64,000 nucleotides of DNA from Bacillota bacterium (GTDB lineage Bacteria > Bacillota > Clostridia > Oscillospirales > Ruminococcaceae): positions 71,090-135,089 of the forward strand of contig JAEZCT010000054.1 of assembly GCA_023433405.1 (NCBI GenBank), in the 5' to 3' direction. The position numbers and the translations under genes are program-made. Positions 35,609 to 43,642 of the stretch are shown here, piece after piece. How positions within the stretch are numbered: position 1 is the stretch's first letter; the number at the start of each line of letters is the position of its first letter. The notes below the pieces were generated by a model. The model was given only the letters and a program-made list of their open reading frames with translations, made no database searches and was not told where the DNA came from.

Positions 35609-35819
35609 TGCGAATATCCGATTAAAAGCGTATAATACTATTCTCCGATAAAAGTGTTGATAAAAATCCGCGTCAAAATCCATAAATTAAAGATTTTGAC
35701 GCGGATTTTTATACACTTTTTAATCGGATAATAGTATAAGAATCCAGTGAAAAGCTTTGGCTTATGGGTTTTCTCGCTGATTTCCATATACCATTCCACA
35801 CTATTTGAACGGATCAGTA
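35609..35819 (+). repeat. MITE-like element interrupted by another copy (outer element)
   Basis: The left part (35609-35632) reads ATATCCGATTAAAAGCGTA and the right part resumes at GAATCCAGTGAAAAGCTTTG and ends ACGGATCAGTA before TTA (35820-35822). Joined at one TAA, the two parts give a normal diverged family member. The break holds the element at 35636-35736. Confidence 0.85.
35636..35736 (-). repeat. MITE-like element nested in an older copy (inner, 101 bp)
   Basis: It runs from TACTATTCTCCG to CGGATAATAGTA and is flanked by TAA on both sides (35633-35635 and 35737-35739) inside the outer element, a clear 3-bp target duplication. It matches the copies at 949 and 12426 except near the inner arm, where it reads GATTTTGACGCGGATTTTTA and so is a perfect complement of the left arm. 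Confidence 0.95.
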
Positions 35820-35833
35820 TTAGCGCGGGCAGC

Positions 35834-36946
35834 CTATATGATCATCAGGCTTTCAAGATAGATGCGCCTTACATCCTCCCGCGACAGCAGCACTTCGCAG
35901 TTTGTAAGGCTTCTCGCCCTCGCGCCGATATCCGAGAACAGCTCGAGCTGTTCGGGGGTTATGGCTTCCTTTTCCCCCAGGATATCGCTCAGCGCACGGT
36001 CGAACTCCCCTACAGAGGGGTACCCCGCGGAACGCAGGGCCTTTTCGGCAAGCGCCGGCATTACATGACCCACATGGCGCAGGAAAGCCGCCAATAGCAG
36101 CCCGTTGGCGCGGCCATGATCCACATCCTTAAAATAGGTAAGCGAATAGCCCAGCGCGTGTACCGCCGTGGTACCAGTGTGAGAGATAACCACCCCCGCT
36201 AGCATTGAGGCATATAACAGCCTTTCACGCACCTGGTCGGTCAGCTCCCCTGTTTTGAGAGCGTCAAAGCACCCCACTATCAATGCGGCGCTTTCGTTGG
36301 CAAGGATATCGGAAAAAACACTGGCACGCTTTGAAAGAATGCCCTCCATCGCGTGAGAAAGCGCGTCTACCGCCGTGTTCAGCGCAATGCTTCGGGGCAG
36401 AGCCTTGGTATACTTCGCGTCAAGCAGCGCGAGCCTTGGAAACATGCCCGGGCAGGAGATGCTCATCTTGCTCTGGATGCTGTCGTTGGTCAGTACCGAG
36501 TACGGCGTTACCTCCGAGCCAGTTCCCGCCGTGGTGGGGATATGAACCATCGGCAGCAGAGTTTCTCCGTATCCGCCCGCAAACAGTCGCTCGGGTGGGA
36601 TATCCTGACACGCAAGCAGCGCGATTGCCTTTGCCGCATCCATGGGGGAACCGCCCCCGATGGCTATGATAAAATCTGCCCCCTCCGTTTTTGCGGCGGT
36701 GGCTCCCGCATAAACACAGGACACGGTAGGATTTGCCGTTACCTGATCAAACACCGCGTAGCCCTTGTTCTGTGCGCTAAGGGCGGCGATGACATCATCC
36801 AATGCCCCGCACAGCTTTGCCGAGCGAGCCCCAGTGACGATTAGGGCCTTTGAACCGAAGGACGAAAGCTCCGCCGCATTGTTTTGTACACAGTCAGTCC
36901 CCATTTTCACCTTGGTGGGCATAAAAAAACCAGTTTCCAAACTCAT
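35834..36946 (-). CDS. Iron-containing alcohol dehydrogenase
   Basis: 370 residues of the group III (Fe-ADH) family. The NAD(P) loop is IIAIGGGSPMDAAKAIALLA; PTTAGTGSEVTPYSVLTN and the metal site (D and H in LNTAVDALSHAMEGI, H in ISHTGTTAVHALGYSL and DVDHGRANGLLL) are present. It oxidises an alcohol or reduces an aldehyde; the substrate is open. The ATG at 36946 is chosen because GGATGG lies eight bases upstream; an ATG at 36982 precedes that site. It ends just beside the nested repeats. Confidence 0.93.
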   Translation of the reverse strand: MSLETGFFMPTKVKMGTDCVQNNAAELSSFGSKALIVTGARSAKLCGALDDVIAALSAQNKGYAVFDQVTANPTVSCVYAGATAAKTEGADFIIAIGGGSPMDAAKAIALLACQDIPPERLFAGGYGETLLPMVHIPTTAGTGSEVTPYSVLTNDSIQSKMSISCPGMFPRLALLDAKYTKALPRSIALNTAVDALSHAMEGILSKRASVFSDILANESAALIVGCFDALKTGELTDQVRERLLYASMLAGVVISHTGTTAVHALGYSLTYFKDVDHGRANGLLLAAFLRHVGHVMPALAEKALRSAGYPSVGEFDRALSDILGEKEAITPEQLELFSDIGARARSLTNCEVLLSREDVRRIYLESLMII

Positions 36947-37227
36947 CTGTATATCCATCCTTCCCAAAATGTCGTAAAACATTCCCCGTTTTTAAACCGT
37001 TTGCTCTCCTGTTAGCGTAATCCAGTTTACCGGTTTTGTCAACCGCTCAGGAAGCGCCTTGTGGCAAACCGGCTGTGTGTCAAACTGCATACCGCAACTC
37101 AATCAGTGTCTCTGTTGCTTTATTTTATACAAGTTTTTTATTTCAAAACTTAAATTCTTAAGGTTATCTTTAAAATTGTTTTCTTTTTGTAAATGCGGTG
37201 ATAAAATCAGGCAAAGGGGTGTTTGAT

Positions 37228-37668
37228 ATGGATGAGATTGATACTGCAATTCTAAATGAGCTTAAAGCAAACAGCCGGGCCCCCACGTCGGAGATCAGCA
37301 AAAAGGTGCGTCTTTCTATTCCCGCAGTGGGAGAGCGGATTCGAAAGCTGGAGCAGGCGGGTATCGTGGAGCGGTACACCATTAAAATCAACCGCGCAAA
37401 AACTGACCAGCGGCTACTGGCATTTATCTTTGTTAACATTGACAAGACGGAAAACATCGAGGATTTTCGGCGGGAAATTGTTTCTCACCGTTGCGTTTTG
37501 GAGTGCCATCACGTTGCCGGAGCCTACGACTACCTGCTAAAGATTGTCGTAGACAGCACACAATCACTAGAGGATTTTTTGACGCAAGTCCTTAAGAAAA
37601 TGAACGGGGTCGCAAGCTCCAATACCATTATTACGCTGACTACCCTAAAAGAGGAGATTAACCCATAG
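37228..37668 (+). CDS. Lrp/AsnC family transcriptional regulator
   Basis: 146 residues. The helix-turn-helix is MDEIDTAILNELKANSRAPT to RLSIPAVGERIRKLEQAGI, and the C-terminal RAM domain (LLAFIFVNIDK, CHHVAGAYDYLLKIVV) binds an amino acid. The ATG at 37228 is about eight bases after AAAGGGG. The LysE exporter gene starts 26 bases after its stop; Lrp-type control of amino-acid exporters is well known, so this pair probably senses and exports an amino acid. Confidence 0.93.
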   Translation: MDEIDTAILNELKANSRAPTSEISKKVRLSIPAVGERIRKLEQAGIVERYTIKINRAKTDQRLLAFIFVNIDKTENIEDFRREIVSHRCVLECHHVAGAYDYLLKIVVDSTQSLEDFLTQVLKKMNGVASSNTIITLTTLKEEINP

Positions 37669-37693
37669 CAAAAAACATATGGAGGCGTTTACT

Positions 37694-38332
37694 GTGGTTT
37701 GGAAAGGCTTGAAATTTGGTATGCTGCTACAGCTTGCAGTGGGCCCGATGTGTTTGATGGTGTTTAACACCTCCGCCACACATGGGATTATTGACGGCTT
37801 GACTCTGGAGCTTGCAATCGCATTGATTGACTTGCTGTATATCGCACTATCCTGTATGGGCGCGGCATCCCTTATTAGCCGCACCCGGGTGAAGGCGGCG
37901 GTGAAACTGGTGGGGTGTCTTGTGCTGGTTTTGTTTGGGGCAAGCACAATCGCAGGGGCTTTTAAGCTTACGCTGCTGCCCAACATCGCATTGTTCTCGG
38001 ACGCTACCGGGCAAAGCCTGTTTATTCAGGGACTGCTGCTTACAGCGTCAAACCCTCTCACCATCGTGTTTTGGAGCGGGATGTTTACGACCCAGATGTT
38101 TGAAAACCAGTGGATCAAGCAGCAGCTTTTCTTGTTTGCGGCAGGCTGTGTGTTATCAACCTTAATTTTTCTCACTGCGGTTACACTGCTTGGAAGCGTT
38201 TTGAGCGGCTTTTTGCCGGAGCTTGCGATACAGCTTTTAAACGCGGCTGTGGGCGCGTTTTTAATCTTCTTTGGTCTTCGGCTTTTGCTTAAGAAAGAAG
38301 GCAAAAAAGAAGCTTTGGTCTTGAAAGAATAA
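37694..38332 (+). CDS. LysE family amino-acid exporter
   Basis: 212 residues with about six membrane helices. LKFGMLLQLAVGPMCLMVFN carries the conserved G-P of the first helix and LTASNPLTIVFWSGMF the conserved N-P of the LysE/RhtB family. GTG at 37694 is preferred because GGAGG (37681-37685) lies eight bases upstream; the in-frame ATG at 37679 overlaps that site. It is cotranscribed with the Lrp regulator. The exported amino acid is unknown. Confidence 0.9.
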   Translation: MVWKGLKFGMLLQLAVGPMCLMVFNTSATHGIIDGLTLELAIALIDLLYIALSCMGAASLISRTRVKAAVKLVGCLVLVLFGASTIAGAFKLTLLPNIALFSDATGQSLFIQGLLLTASNPLTIVFWSGMFTTQMFENQWIKQQLFLFAAGCVLSTLIFLTAVTLLGSVLSGFLPELAIQLLNAAVGAFLIFFGLRLLLKKEGKKEALVLKE

Positions 38333-38380
38333 TCAAAAACAGAATACAAATACTATGTTTTATCAAAGCCAATCAGCACC

Positions 38381-38414
38381 GGCGTAATATTATACCGCGA
38401 TAATAGTATTCGCC
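38381..38414. repeat. Possible end-to-end remnant of a MITE-like element
   Basis: GGCGTAATATTAT, ACCGCG, ATAATAGTATTCGCC forms an imperfect palindrome whose arms resemble the element ends placed directly together. It may instead be an unrelated promoter-like hairpin. Confidence 0.3.
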
Positions 38415-38473
38415 TTTGGCAATCCACCCGCAGCAAAACACCGGTGTTTGTTGGGAAAAGAGGTGAAAAGGAA

Positions 38474-38617
38474 ATGGCTAAAAGCAGAGAAGAAAAGAAA
38501 CCCTCCCAGCAGAACAAGGCGCAGAACATCAACCGTCAGGAGAATGCGCAAAAAAACGGCATGAACATTGAAAACAACAAGGCTCAAAAGGAAGATATCC
38601 GCTACCGTGAGCCCTAG
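38474..38617 (+). CDS. 47-residue hydrophilic protein
   Basis: A short frame begins at ATG 38474 with AAGAGGTG and AAAAGGAA just upstream and ends at TAG 38615-38617, directly before a terminator. The peptide is almost all K, N, Q, E and R (MAKSREEKKPSQQNKAQNIN and GMNIENNKAQKEDIRYREP) with no hydrophobic core, so it is probably disordered. Small proteins of this composition occur in spore-formers, but I do not recognise a family. The ribosome site and terminator argue for a real gene. Confidence 0.6.
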   Translation: MAKSREEKKPSQQNKAQNINRQENAQKNGMNIENNKAQKEDIRYREP

Positions 38618-38639
38618 CAACCTGAACTCTCAATAGCAG

Positions 38640-38677
38640 AAAAAGGACACGCCAAAACCCCTTGGCATGTCCTTTTT
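38640..38677 (+). terminator. Terminator after the 47-residue gene
   Basis: AAAAAGGACA and GCCAA pair with TTGGC and TGTCCTTTTT around AACCCC. It may act in both directions, for the DUF4430 gene as well. Confidence 0.8.
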
Positions 38678-38723
38678 CACTTGATTTTTATTCTTTTATA
38701 ATTCGGATATTAGGTAATTCGTA
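38677..38723 (-). repeat. Half of a MITE-like element
   Basis: CACTTGATTTTTATTCTTTT, AATTCGGATATTAGG and AATTCGTA match the right half of the family in minus orientation; the left half is missing. It directly follows the terminator. Confidence 0.55.
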
Positions 38724-38729
38724 TAGGTA

Positions 38730-39122
38730 TTACTGGGCAAAGGCCTCGTTATAGTTTAAGTATTTCCACTCCACCGTATCACCCTCCGTAACCGGCTGTT
38801 CATTTGCGCCAACCTGCGCCATCTCACCGTTTACATACAGGAGCCAGCCGTCGGTGCTGCTGCTTTCAATCCCCGCAATGGCGGAGATAAAGCCCTCACT
38901 TTCCACGAGATCCGGGAGCTTGCCTGCTGCAATGGCCGCTTTGGTTGCGTCAATGGCGTAGGCAGGCTCTGCCGTTACCTTCACCGTTCCATTGTACAGC
39001 AAGGCCTCCTCGGGACCAAACATGCTGACATTCACGTCGATTCCCTTTGCGGCACAGCTCGCGAACAGCAGCAACGAAATCGCGAGCGCCATAACAACCG
39101 CCAAAATTCTTGTTGACTTCAT
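38730..39122 (-). CDS. DUF4430 domain lipoprotein
   Basis: 130 residues. The signal peptide ILAVVMALAISLLLFASC has a lipobox (L-F-A-S-C) with cysteine at residue 22, so the mature protein is lipid-anchored outside. The rest (EGFISAIAGIESSSTDGWLL and YVNGEMAQVGANEQPVTEGD) is a DUF4430 domain, related to the transcobalamin-like fold found in surface binding proteins. Ligand unknown. AAAGAAAGG lies just upstream of the ATG. Confidence 0.87.
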   Translation of the reverse strand: MKSTRILAVVMALAISLLLFASCAAKGIDVNVSMFGPEEALLYNGTVKVTAEPAYAIDATKAAIAAGKLPDLVESEGFISAIAGIESSSTDGWLLYVNGEMAQVGANEQPVTEGDTVEWKYLNYNEAFAQ

Positions 39123-39302
39123 ATCTTTTCTTTCCTTTCTTCTCCCCTGCCGTTTCGTTTTTGTTGCCGCGGCGAGAGGTAGTCTGCCGATATCGCGGCA
39201 ATAATAGAGGCCGTTCGCCGCAATTATCCCATTTTTCTGGGCAAAAGTGGCAAGCGACCTTTGGTTATTATAGCGTTTATCTCATTTCATGTCAATGCGG
39301 CG

Positions 39303-40892
39303 TTACCGGGGTGGTCCCGAGCGTCGCATCAGGGCCTGCGCTATGCGCACCCCATCCACCGCCGCGCTCACAATACCGCCCGCATAGCCCGCGCCCTCCC
39401 CGCAGGGGTACAGTCCCTCTACCCCTATCGCCTCCAATGTCTCTCCTCGCGTGAGGCGCACCGGTGAGGAGGTGCGGGTCTCCACCCCGGTCATCAGGGC
39501 ATCAGACGCGGCAAACCCCCCGAGCTTGCGCTCAAAGCTTTCCAGGCCAAGGCGGAGCATTTGTGAGACAAACGGTGGAAGCAAGGTGTGAAAATCGGCG
39601 TCCACAATGCCCAGCGCATAGGTTGCCGCTATTCGCCCTGCCTGTACGCCCGCTTTACCGGCAAGAAAGCGTCCTGCCGTCTGTGCGGGGGCCTTGTAGC
39701 TTGCACCCCCTGCGGCGAACGCCGCCTGCTCCAGCCGACGCTGGAACGCAATGCCTCCCAGAGGGCCACCACCGAAATCCGAAGGCTCCACCCCTACCAC
39801 CAGTGCTGCGTTGGCGTTAAGCCCGTCACGGGCATATTCGCTCATACCGTTGGTCACCACGCCGCCTTCTTCGCTGGAGGACGGCACAACCGTGCCTCCC
39901 GGACACATACAAAAGGTGTACACCCCCCGACCCTCCTTGCGGTGGGAGAGCTGGTACTCCCCACTTGGCAGCGCGGGATGGCTTGCGTAGCGCCCGTACA
40001 GTGCGCGGTCTATCTCCGATTGCAAATGCTCAATGCGTACCCCAACAGAGAACGCCTTGGGCTCGATGGTCAGACCTTTGGTTGACAGCATTTCCACCGT
40101 ATCCCGCGCGCTGTGGCCTATGCACAGAATCAGCGCCTCGGCGGGCTGCTCGGCACCGTTTACCGTCACCGAGCGCACCCGTCCATTCGCGATGGCTATG
40201 GATTCCACCTTGTGCTCAAACAGCACCTGCCCGCCAAGGGAGATTATCTCCTGCCGGATTGCCTTTACCACCACTCGCAGCCGGTCGGTGCCGATGTGGG
40301 GCTTTGCCTTTTCGAGGATGTCGGCGGGCGCACCGTGGGCATACAGCTCCCGCAGCACATAGTCACAGCGTTCGTCGCCAATGCGTGTGGTCAGCTTTCC
40401 GTCCGAGAAGGTGCCCGCGCCGCCCTCTCCAAACTGGACGTTGGTGTTTGGGTTAAGACGCGCTCCACGCCAAAAGCCCTCCACCTCAGACACCCGTTTC
40501 TCCACCTCCGCACCGCGCTCCAGCACAACCGGGCGGTAGCCCATGCGGGCAAGCGCAAGCGCCGCGAACATCCCGGCAGGGCCAAAGCCCACAATCACAG
40601 GCGGAGCTGAAAGCGGGGCTTCTCCGCGCGCAAATACGGGAGTGTTTTCCTGCTTTCGCGTTGCGCCGCTTGATGGCGCGCGGTCAAGCACACCCTGTTC
40701 GTTTGGTACAACGATACCAACCGAGTACACCAGCATGACGTGATCTTTTTTTCTTGCGTCCACCGAGGTTTTTACAATATACGCCTTCTCAACGTCCTTT
40801 TGGGAAAGCCTTAGGCGGGTAAGCGCTGCGGCGACAGCTTTTTCCTTTGGTTCCTCCGGCGTCAGGGCGATATTGGGAACAATAATGGACAT
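39303..40892 (-). CDS. FAD-dependent oxidoreductase (COG2509-like)
   Basis: 529 residues. PPVIVGFGPAGMFAALALAR is the FAD-binding GxGxxG loop, preceded by an N-terminal domain of about 95 residues (ALTRLRLSQKDVEKAYIVKT) typical of COG2509 proteins. NTNVQFGEGGAGTFSDGKLT and GEGAGYAGGIVSAAVDGVRI are family blocks. The reaction is not established. The ATG at 40892 follows GGAAGGAGCG; an upstream ATG at 40910 precedes that site. Confidence 0.9.
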   Translation of the reverse strand: MSIIVPNIALTPEEPKEKAVAAALTRLRLSQKDVEKAYIVKTSVDARKKDHVMLVYSVGIVVPNEQGVLDRAPSSGATRKQENTPVFARGEAPLSAPPVIVGFGPAGMFAALALARMGYRPVVLERGAEVEKRVSEVEGFWRGARLNPNTNVQFGEGGAGTFSDGKLTTRIGDERCDYVLRELYAHGAPADILEKAKPHIGTDRLRVVVKAIRQEIISLGGQVLFEHKVESIAIANGRVRSVTVNGAEQPAEALILCIGHSARDTVEMLSTKGLTIEPKAFSVGVRIEHLQSEIDRALYGRYASHPALPSGEYQLSHRKEGRGVYTFCMCPGGTVVPSSSEEGGVVTNGMSEYARDGLNANAALVVGVEPSDFGGGPLGGIAFQRRLEQAAFAAGGASYKAPAQTAGRFLAGKAGVQAGRIAATYALGIVDADFHTLLPPFVSQMLRLGLESFERKLGGFAASDALMTGVETRTSSPVRLTRGETLEAIGVEGLYPCGEGAGYAGGIVSAAVDGVRIAQALMRRSGPPR

Positions 40893-40920
40893 ATGGAGCG
40901 CTCCTTCCATCGGAAGCTAA

Positions 40921-40959
40921 AAAAATTAAGGGAGCCGAACCGGTTAAGGTCTGGCTCCC
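40921..40959 (-). terminator. Terminator of cdaA-cdaR
   Basis: GGGAGCC pairs with GGCTCCC, and on the minus strand the stem is followed by TTAATTTTTTT. Confidence 0.82.
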
Positions 40960-40979
40960 GTTCTGACCAAAAGGGTTGT

Positions 40980-42242
40980 CTACTTCTCTTTTACCGTGAG
41001 CACAACGGTATAATCACCTATGGCCCAGACCGTGCCGCGTGTGGGGATAACAATCTGCACGGGTACATTATGCTGGCTGCCCGAGCCCAGCTCTCGGTCG
41101 GAAAGATCAATCTCCGCGACGATGTCCCCGGAGGTGATCTGATCGAGCACATCGGGCGGGCCGACGATGCTCACATTGTTAATGCCCTTAGATACCACAG
41201 TAACGTCATAATTGCCCGGCACATTAATGGGCAGCAGGTTTTTCACACTGAACTTGCGTACCTCAAAGCCCGATATGGCAAAATCCACATTGACCTTGGT
41301 GATGTTTTGAATATTTAAAAAGTTCTCGGGAAGCTCCACATTAAAGGTAAAAACGCTGTCAGGCTCCACCTGCTTTAGGTCGATATAACGGAGGGGGATG
41401 TTGGACATCGTTTCCACCGTCTCGGCGGGACCCGCTACCTGAATAAACCGGGAGGACATGTTGTAGGAAAGCTCCCCGATGGGGAAGCCATCCGGCACGT
41501 TGATAAACTCAAGCTGCAACGGGAGCGTCTTCTTTTTAAGCACCGGAATTGTGACATCCGCCGTATCCTTATCAAGCTTCAAATGCGTCATGCTGACGGG
41601 CTGGCCCATTACATCATACAGTGCAATGCTGCCCTTCTCCACATAGGTTCTATCCAGAATATCAGGAAGCTCCGGCACAACAACGCATTTCGCCACGCGG
41701 GAAACATCCGACTCGGGGCCGGAAACGGTCACCTCACTGGGTGAAATATAATGCTTTTGGATAATAAACCCGTCGGGGGTGGAGAGTGAAGAAAGATCGA
41801 CGCTTAACGCAATTTTTTTCGTCACCAGCTTATCAAACTTGACGGTGACAGTGCGCGGCCGCTCGGGAACCTCAATATCGTAGGTGGTATTCTGAAACTT
41901 TTTGCTTACCTGCACCTCAAGGGTATAGGTGTCGGGAGCATCCACCCCCACCAGGGAAACGTTTGCGATAAAGTCCTCTGGCGTAAGCTGGGCAACGGTC
42001 ATACGGTTGCCGTTTACGCTGATATCCACGGTGTTGTCATCCACCGAAACCACGCTCAGATTCAGCTTTTCCAGGCTTGTCTGATCAAAAAATATGGGGA
42101 TATCATAGATGGGACGGGCCCGGTCGGTGGAAAGAAGGTTCACCGTTACCGCCCACACGATGATACCCAGAATTACCGAGATGATCATGAGGATGCGGTC
42201 ATTGTATAAAAGCTTGCGAATGCCCAGTTTTTTTATCTTCAT
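40980..42242 (-). CDS. cdaR: CdaR, YbbR-domain regulator of diadenylate cyclase
   Basis: 420 residues. One N-terminal membrane helix (LMIISVILGIIVWAVTVNLL) is followed by four YbbR repeats on the outer face, recognisable at PIFFDQTSLEKLNLSV, IALSVDLSSLSTPDGF, LPLQLEFINVPDGFPI and NLLPINVPGNYDVTVV. CdaR binds CdaA and tunes c-di-AMP synthesis. The ATG at 42242 overlaps the cdaA stop (ATGA), so the two are coupled. Confidence 0.94.
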   Translation of the reverse strand: MKIKKLGIRKLLYNDRILMIISVILGIIVWAVTVNLLSTDRARPIYDIPIFFDQTSLEKLNLSVVSVDDNTVDISVNGNRMTVAQLTPEDFIANVSLVGVDAPDTYTLEVQVSKKFQNTTYDIEVPERPRTVTVKFDKLVTKKIALSVDLSSLSTPDGFIIQKHYISPSEVTVSGPESDVSRVAKCVVVPELPDILDRTYVEKGSIALYDVMGQPVSMTHLKLDKDTADVTIPVLKKKTLPLQLEFINVPDGFPIGELSYNMSSRFIQVAGPAETVETMSNIPLRYIDLKQVEPDSVFTFNVELPENFLNIQNITKVNVDFAISGFEVRKFSVKNLLPINVPGNYDVTVVSKGINNVSIVGPPDVLDQITSGDIVAEIDLSDRELGSGSQHNVPVQIVIPTRGTVWAIGDYTVVLTVKEK

Positions 42243-43108
42243 TTTGCTTTCACCTTCCAAAACGGCGGTCGTTTTTCTAGCTGCTCCGCAAGCTTTGAGG
42301 CAAAGAGGGCCTTTTCCAGTCTCTCTCCCAATGACTGCGCGTCGTAGTTGCGAACTAAATTACCGTTCTCGGCGACCGAGATAATACCCGTCTCCTCCGA
42401 AACAATCACAATTACCGCATCAGAGTTTTCACTCATGCCAAGCGCCGCGCGGTGGCGGGTGCCAAGGCTCTTGCTGAGGGATTGGTTGTCGGATATGGGT
42501 AAAAAGCAGCCTGCCGCATAAAGCTTGCCGCCGCGGATAATCATCGCGCCGTCGTGCAGCGGTGAGTTTGGGAAAAAGAGGTTGCCGATCAGGTCTGAGC
42601 TCGCGTCAGCGTCAATCACCGTGCCTGTCTTAATAATCTCACCAAGCTTCGTATCGCGCTCAATAACAATCAGTGCGCCAATCTTTTGCTTTGACAGCAC
42701 CGTTACGCTGTCGCAGATGGCGGAAACCGCCATGCGCCAGCGGCGCTCCTGCTCGTTTTCGTCGATGTCTCCCTGCATAAACATGGTGCTGATGCCGATT
42801 TTCGCACGTCCCACCTGCTCGAGCGCCCGCCGAAGCTCCGGCTGGAATACCACCACAAGCGCCGTCACACCAAGGGTTAGCACATTGCCAAGCAAAAACT
42901 GCATGGTAGTTAGCCTTAGGATATTGACAAGCAGGTAGCCCACCGCAAGGAGTAAAAAGCCCTTGACAAGCTGCTCCGCACGCGTATCGCGAACAAGCTT
43001 AATGGCCTTGTATATAAGATACGACACAATGGCAATATCCAAAAAGTCTCTGAACTCAATGGTTCTGGACCATTTGATGATATCATCCATAATTTTCGCG
43101 ACGTCCAT
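42239..43108 (-). CDS. cdaA: Diadenylate cyclase CdaA
   Basis: 289 residues. Three membrane helices (about 15-105) precede the DAC domain with the catalytic DGAMIIRGGKLYAAGCFLP and GTRHRAALGMSENSDAVIVI motifs. It makes c-di-AMP from two ATP and is membrane-bound. In Firmicutes c-di-AMP controls potassium uptake, turgor and cell-wall balance. GAGGAG lies seven bases before the ATG. cdaR follows with a 4-base overlap. A usual third gene, glmM, is not next in this window. Confidence 0.96.
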   Translation of the reverse strand: MDVAKIMDDIIKWSRTIEFRDFLDIAIVSYLIYKAIKLVRDTRAEQLVKGFLLLAVGYLLVNILRLTTMQFLLGNVLTLGVTALVVVFQPELRRALEQVGRAKIGISTMFMQGDIDENEQERRWRMAVSAICDSVTVLSKQKIGALIVIERDTKLGEIIKTGTVIDADASSDLIGNLFFPNSPLHDGAMIIRGGKLYAAGCFLPISDNQSLSKSLGTRHRAALGMSENSDAVIVIVSEETGIISVAENGNLVRNYDAQSLGERLEKALFASKLAEQLEKRPPFWKVKAK

Positions 43109-43440
43109 AAAAGCTCCTCACTGCTGAAAAGCAGCTCCAATCTGCGTTGGATTATGCATTTTCAGCCCTTACGCACTATAAAAAGTCGTGGGTTCCTGGC
43201 TATGTTCATAAGGAAAAAACCGCGAAAGAAGCCCTGAAAGCACAAGCATTTCTTCTGGTTTTTCCCTATACTTTTCTTGTTTATTGATGTAGCGTGATTA
43301 AGCGACGACTCGCTGTCTGCCGCTGTGTGGTTAATCTTTTTCGCTTTTTATTAAAAAGGAATTTTCACTAGAGTAGAGTTTGTCCATCATTTCCGGGGCA
43401 TGGAACCCACATTGCGCAATCCATGCCATTGGCTATGTCT
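43109..43440 (-). other. Long structured leader of cdaA-cdaR
   Basis: About 325 bases lie between the likely start of transcription and cdaA. On the minus strand the 5' part holds GGCATGGA and TTCCATGCC (43389-43425), a 9-bp stem, and the 3' part holds GCTGC/GCAGC just before the ribosome site. It does not match the ydaO c-di-AMP riboswitch as I know it. No coding frame is convincing. Confidence 0.4.
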
Positions 43441-43468
43441 ATTGTAGCATATTTGCCAGTGAATGCAA
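43441..43468 (-). promoter_or_regulatory. Promoter for cdaA-cdaR
   Basis: On the minus strand TTGCAT (plus 43463-43468), 16-base spacer, TACAAT (plus 43441-43446). The remaining bases to 43642 hold no recognised feature. Confidence 0.55.
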
Positions 43469-43642
43469 TGCCTAAAAAATGCATTGTGATTTATGCATTT
43501 TTGTATTTTTAAGTGATTCTTATCGATTCTTTTCAGCTTATACGACGAGAAGATCAAAAAGCTTATAAAAATCATTGAACCGCTTGGATTTAAGGATTTT
43601 GACCCGGCTGCTATAACAGTTTCTTTACCTTATCCCCATCCT

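Noticed and set aside
43109..43440. ydaO-type c-di-AMP riboswitch before cdaA
   Set aside because: The conserved GGGGAA/GCC blocks of that class are not seen.
43387..43575. 62-codon minus-strand frame in the cdaA leader region
   Set aside because: It crosses the likely promoter, lacks a ribosome site and has no domain-like pattern.
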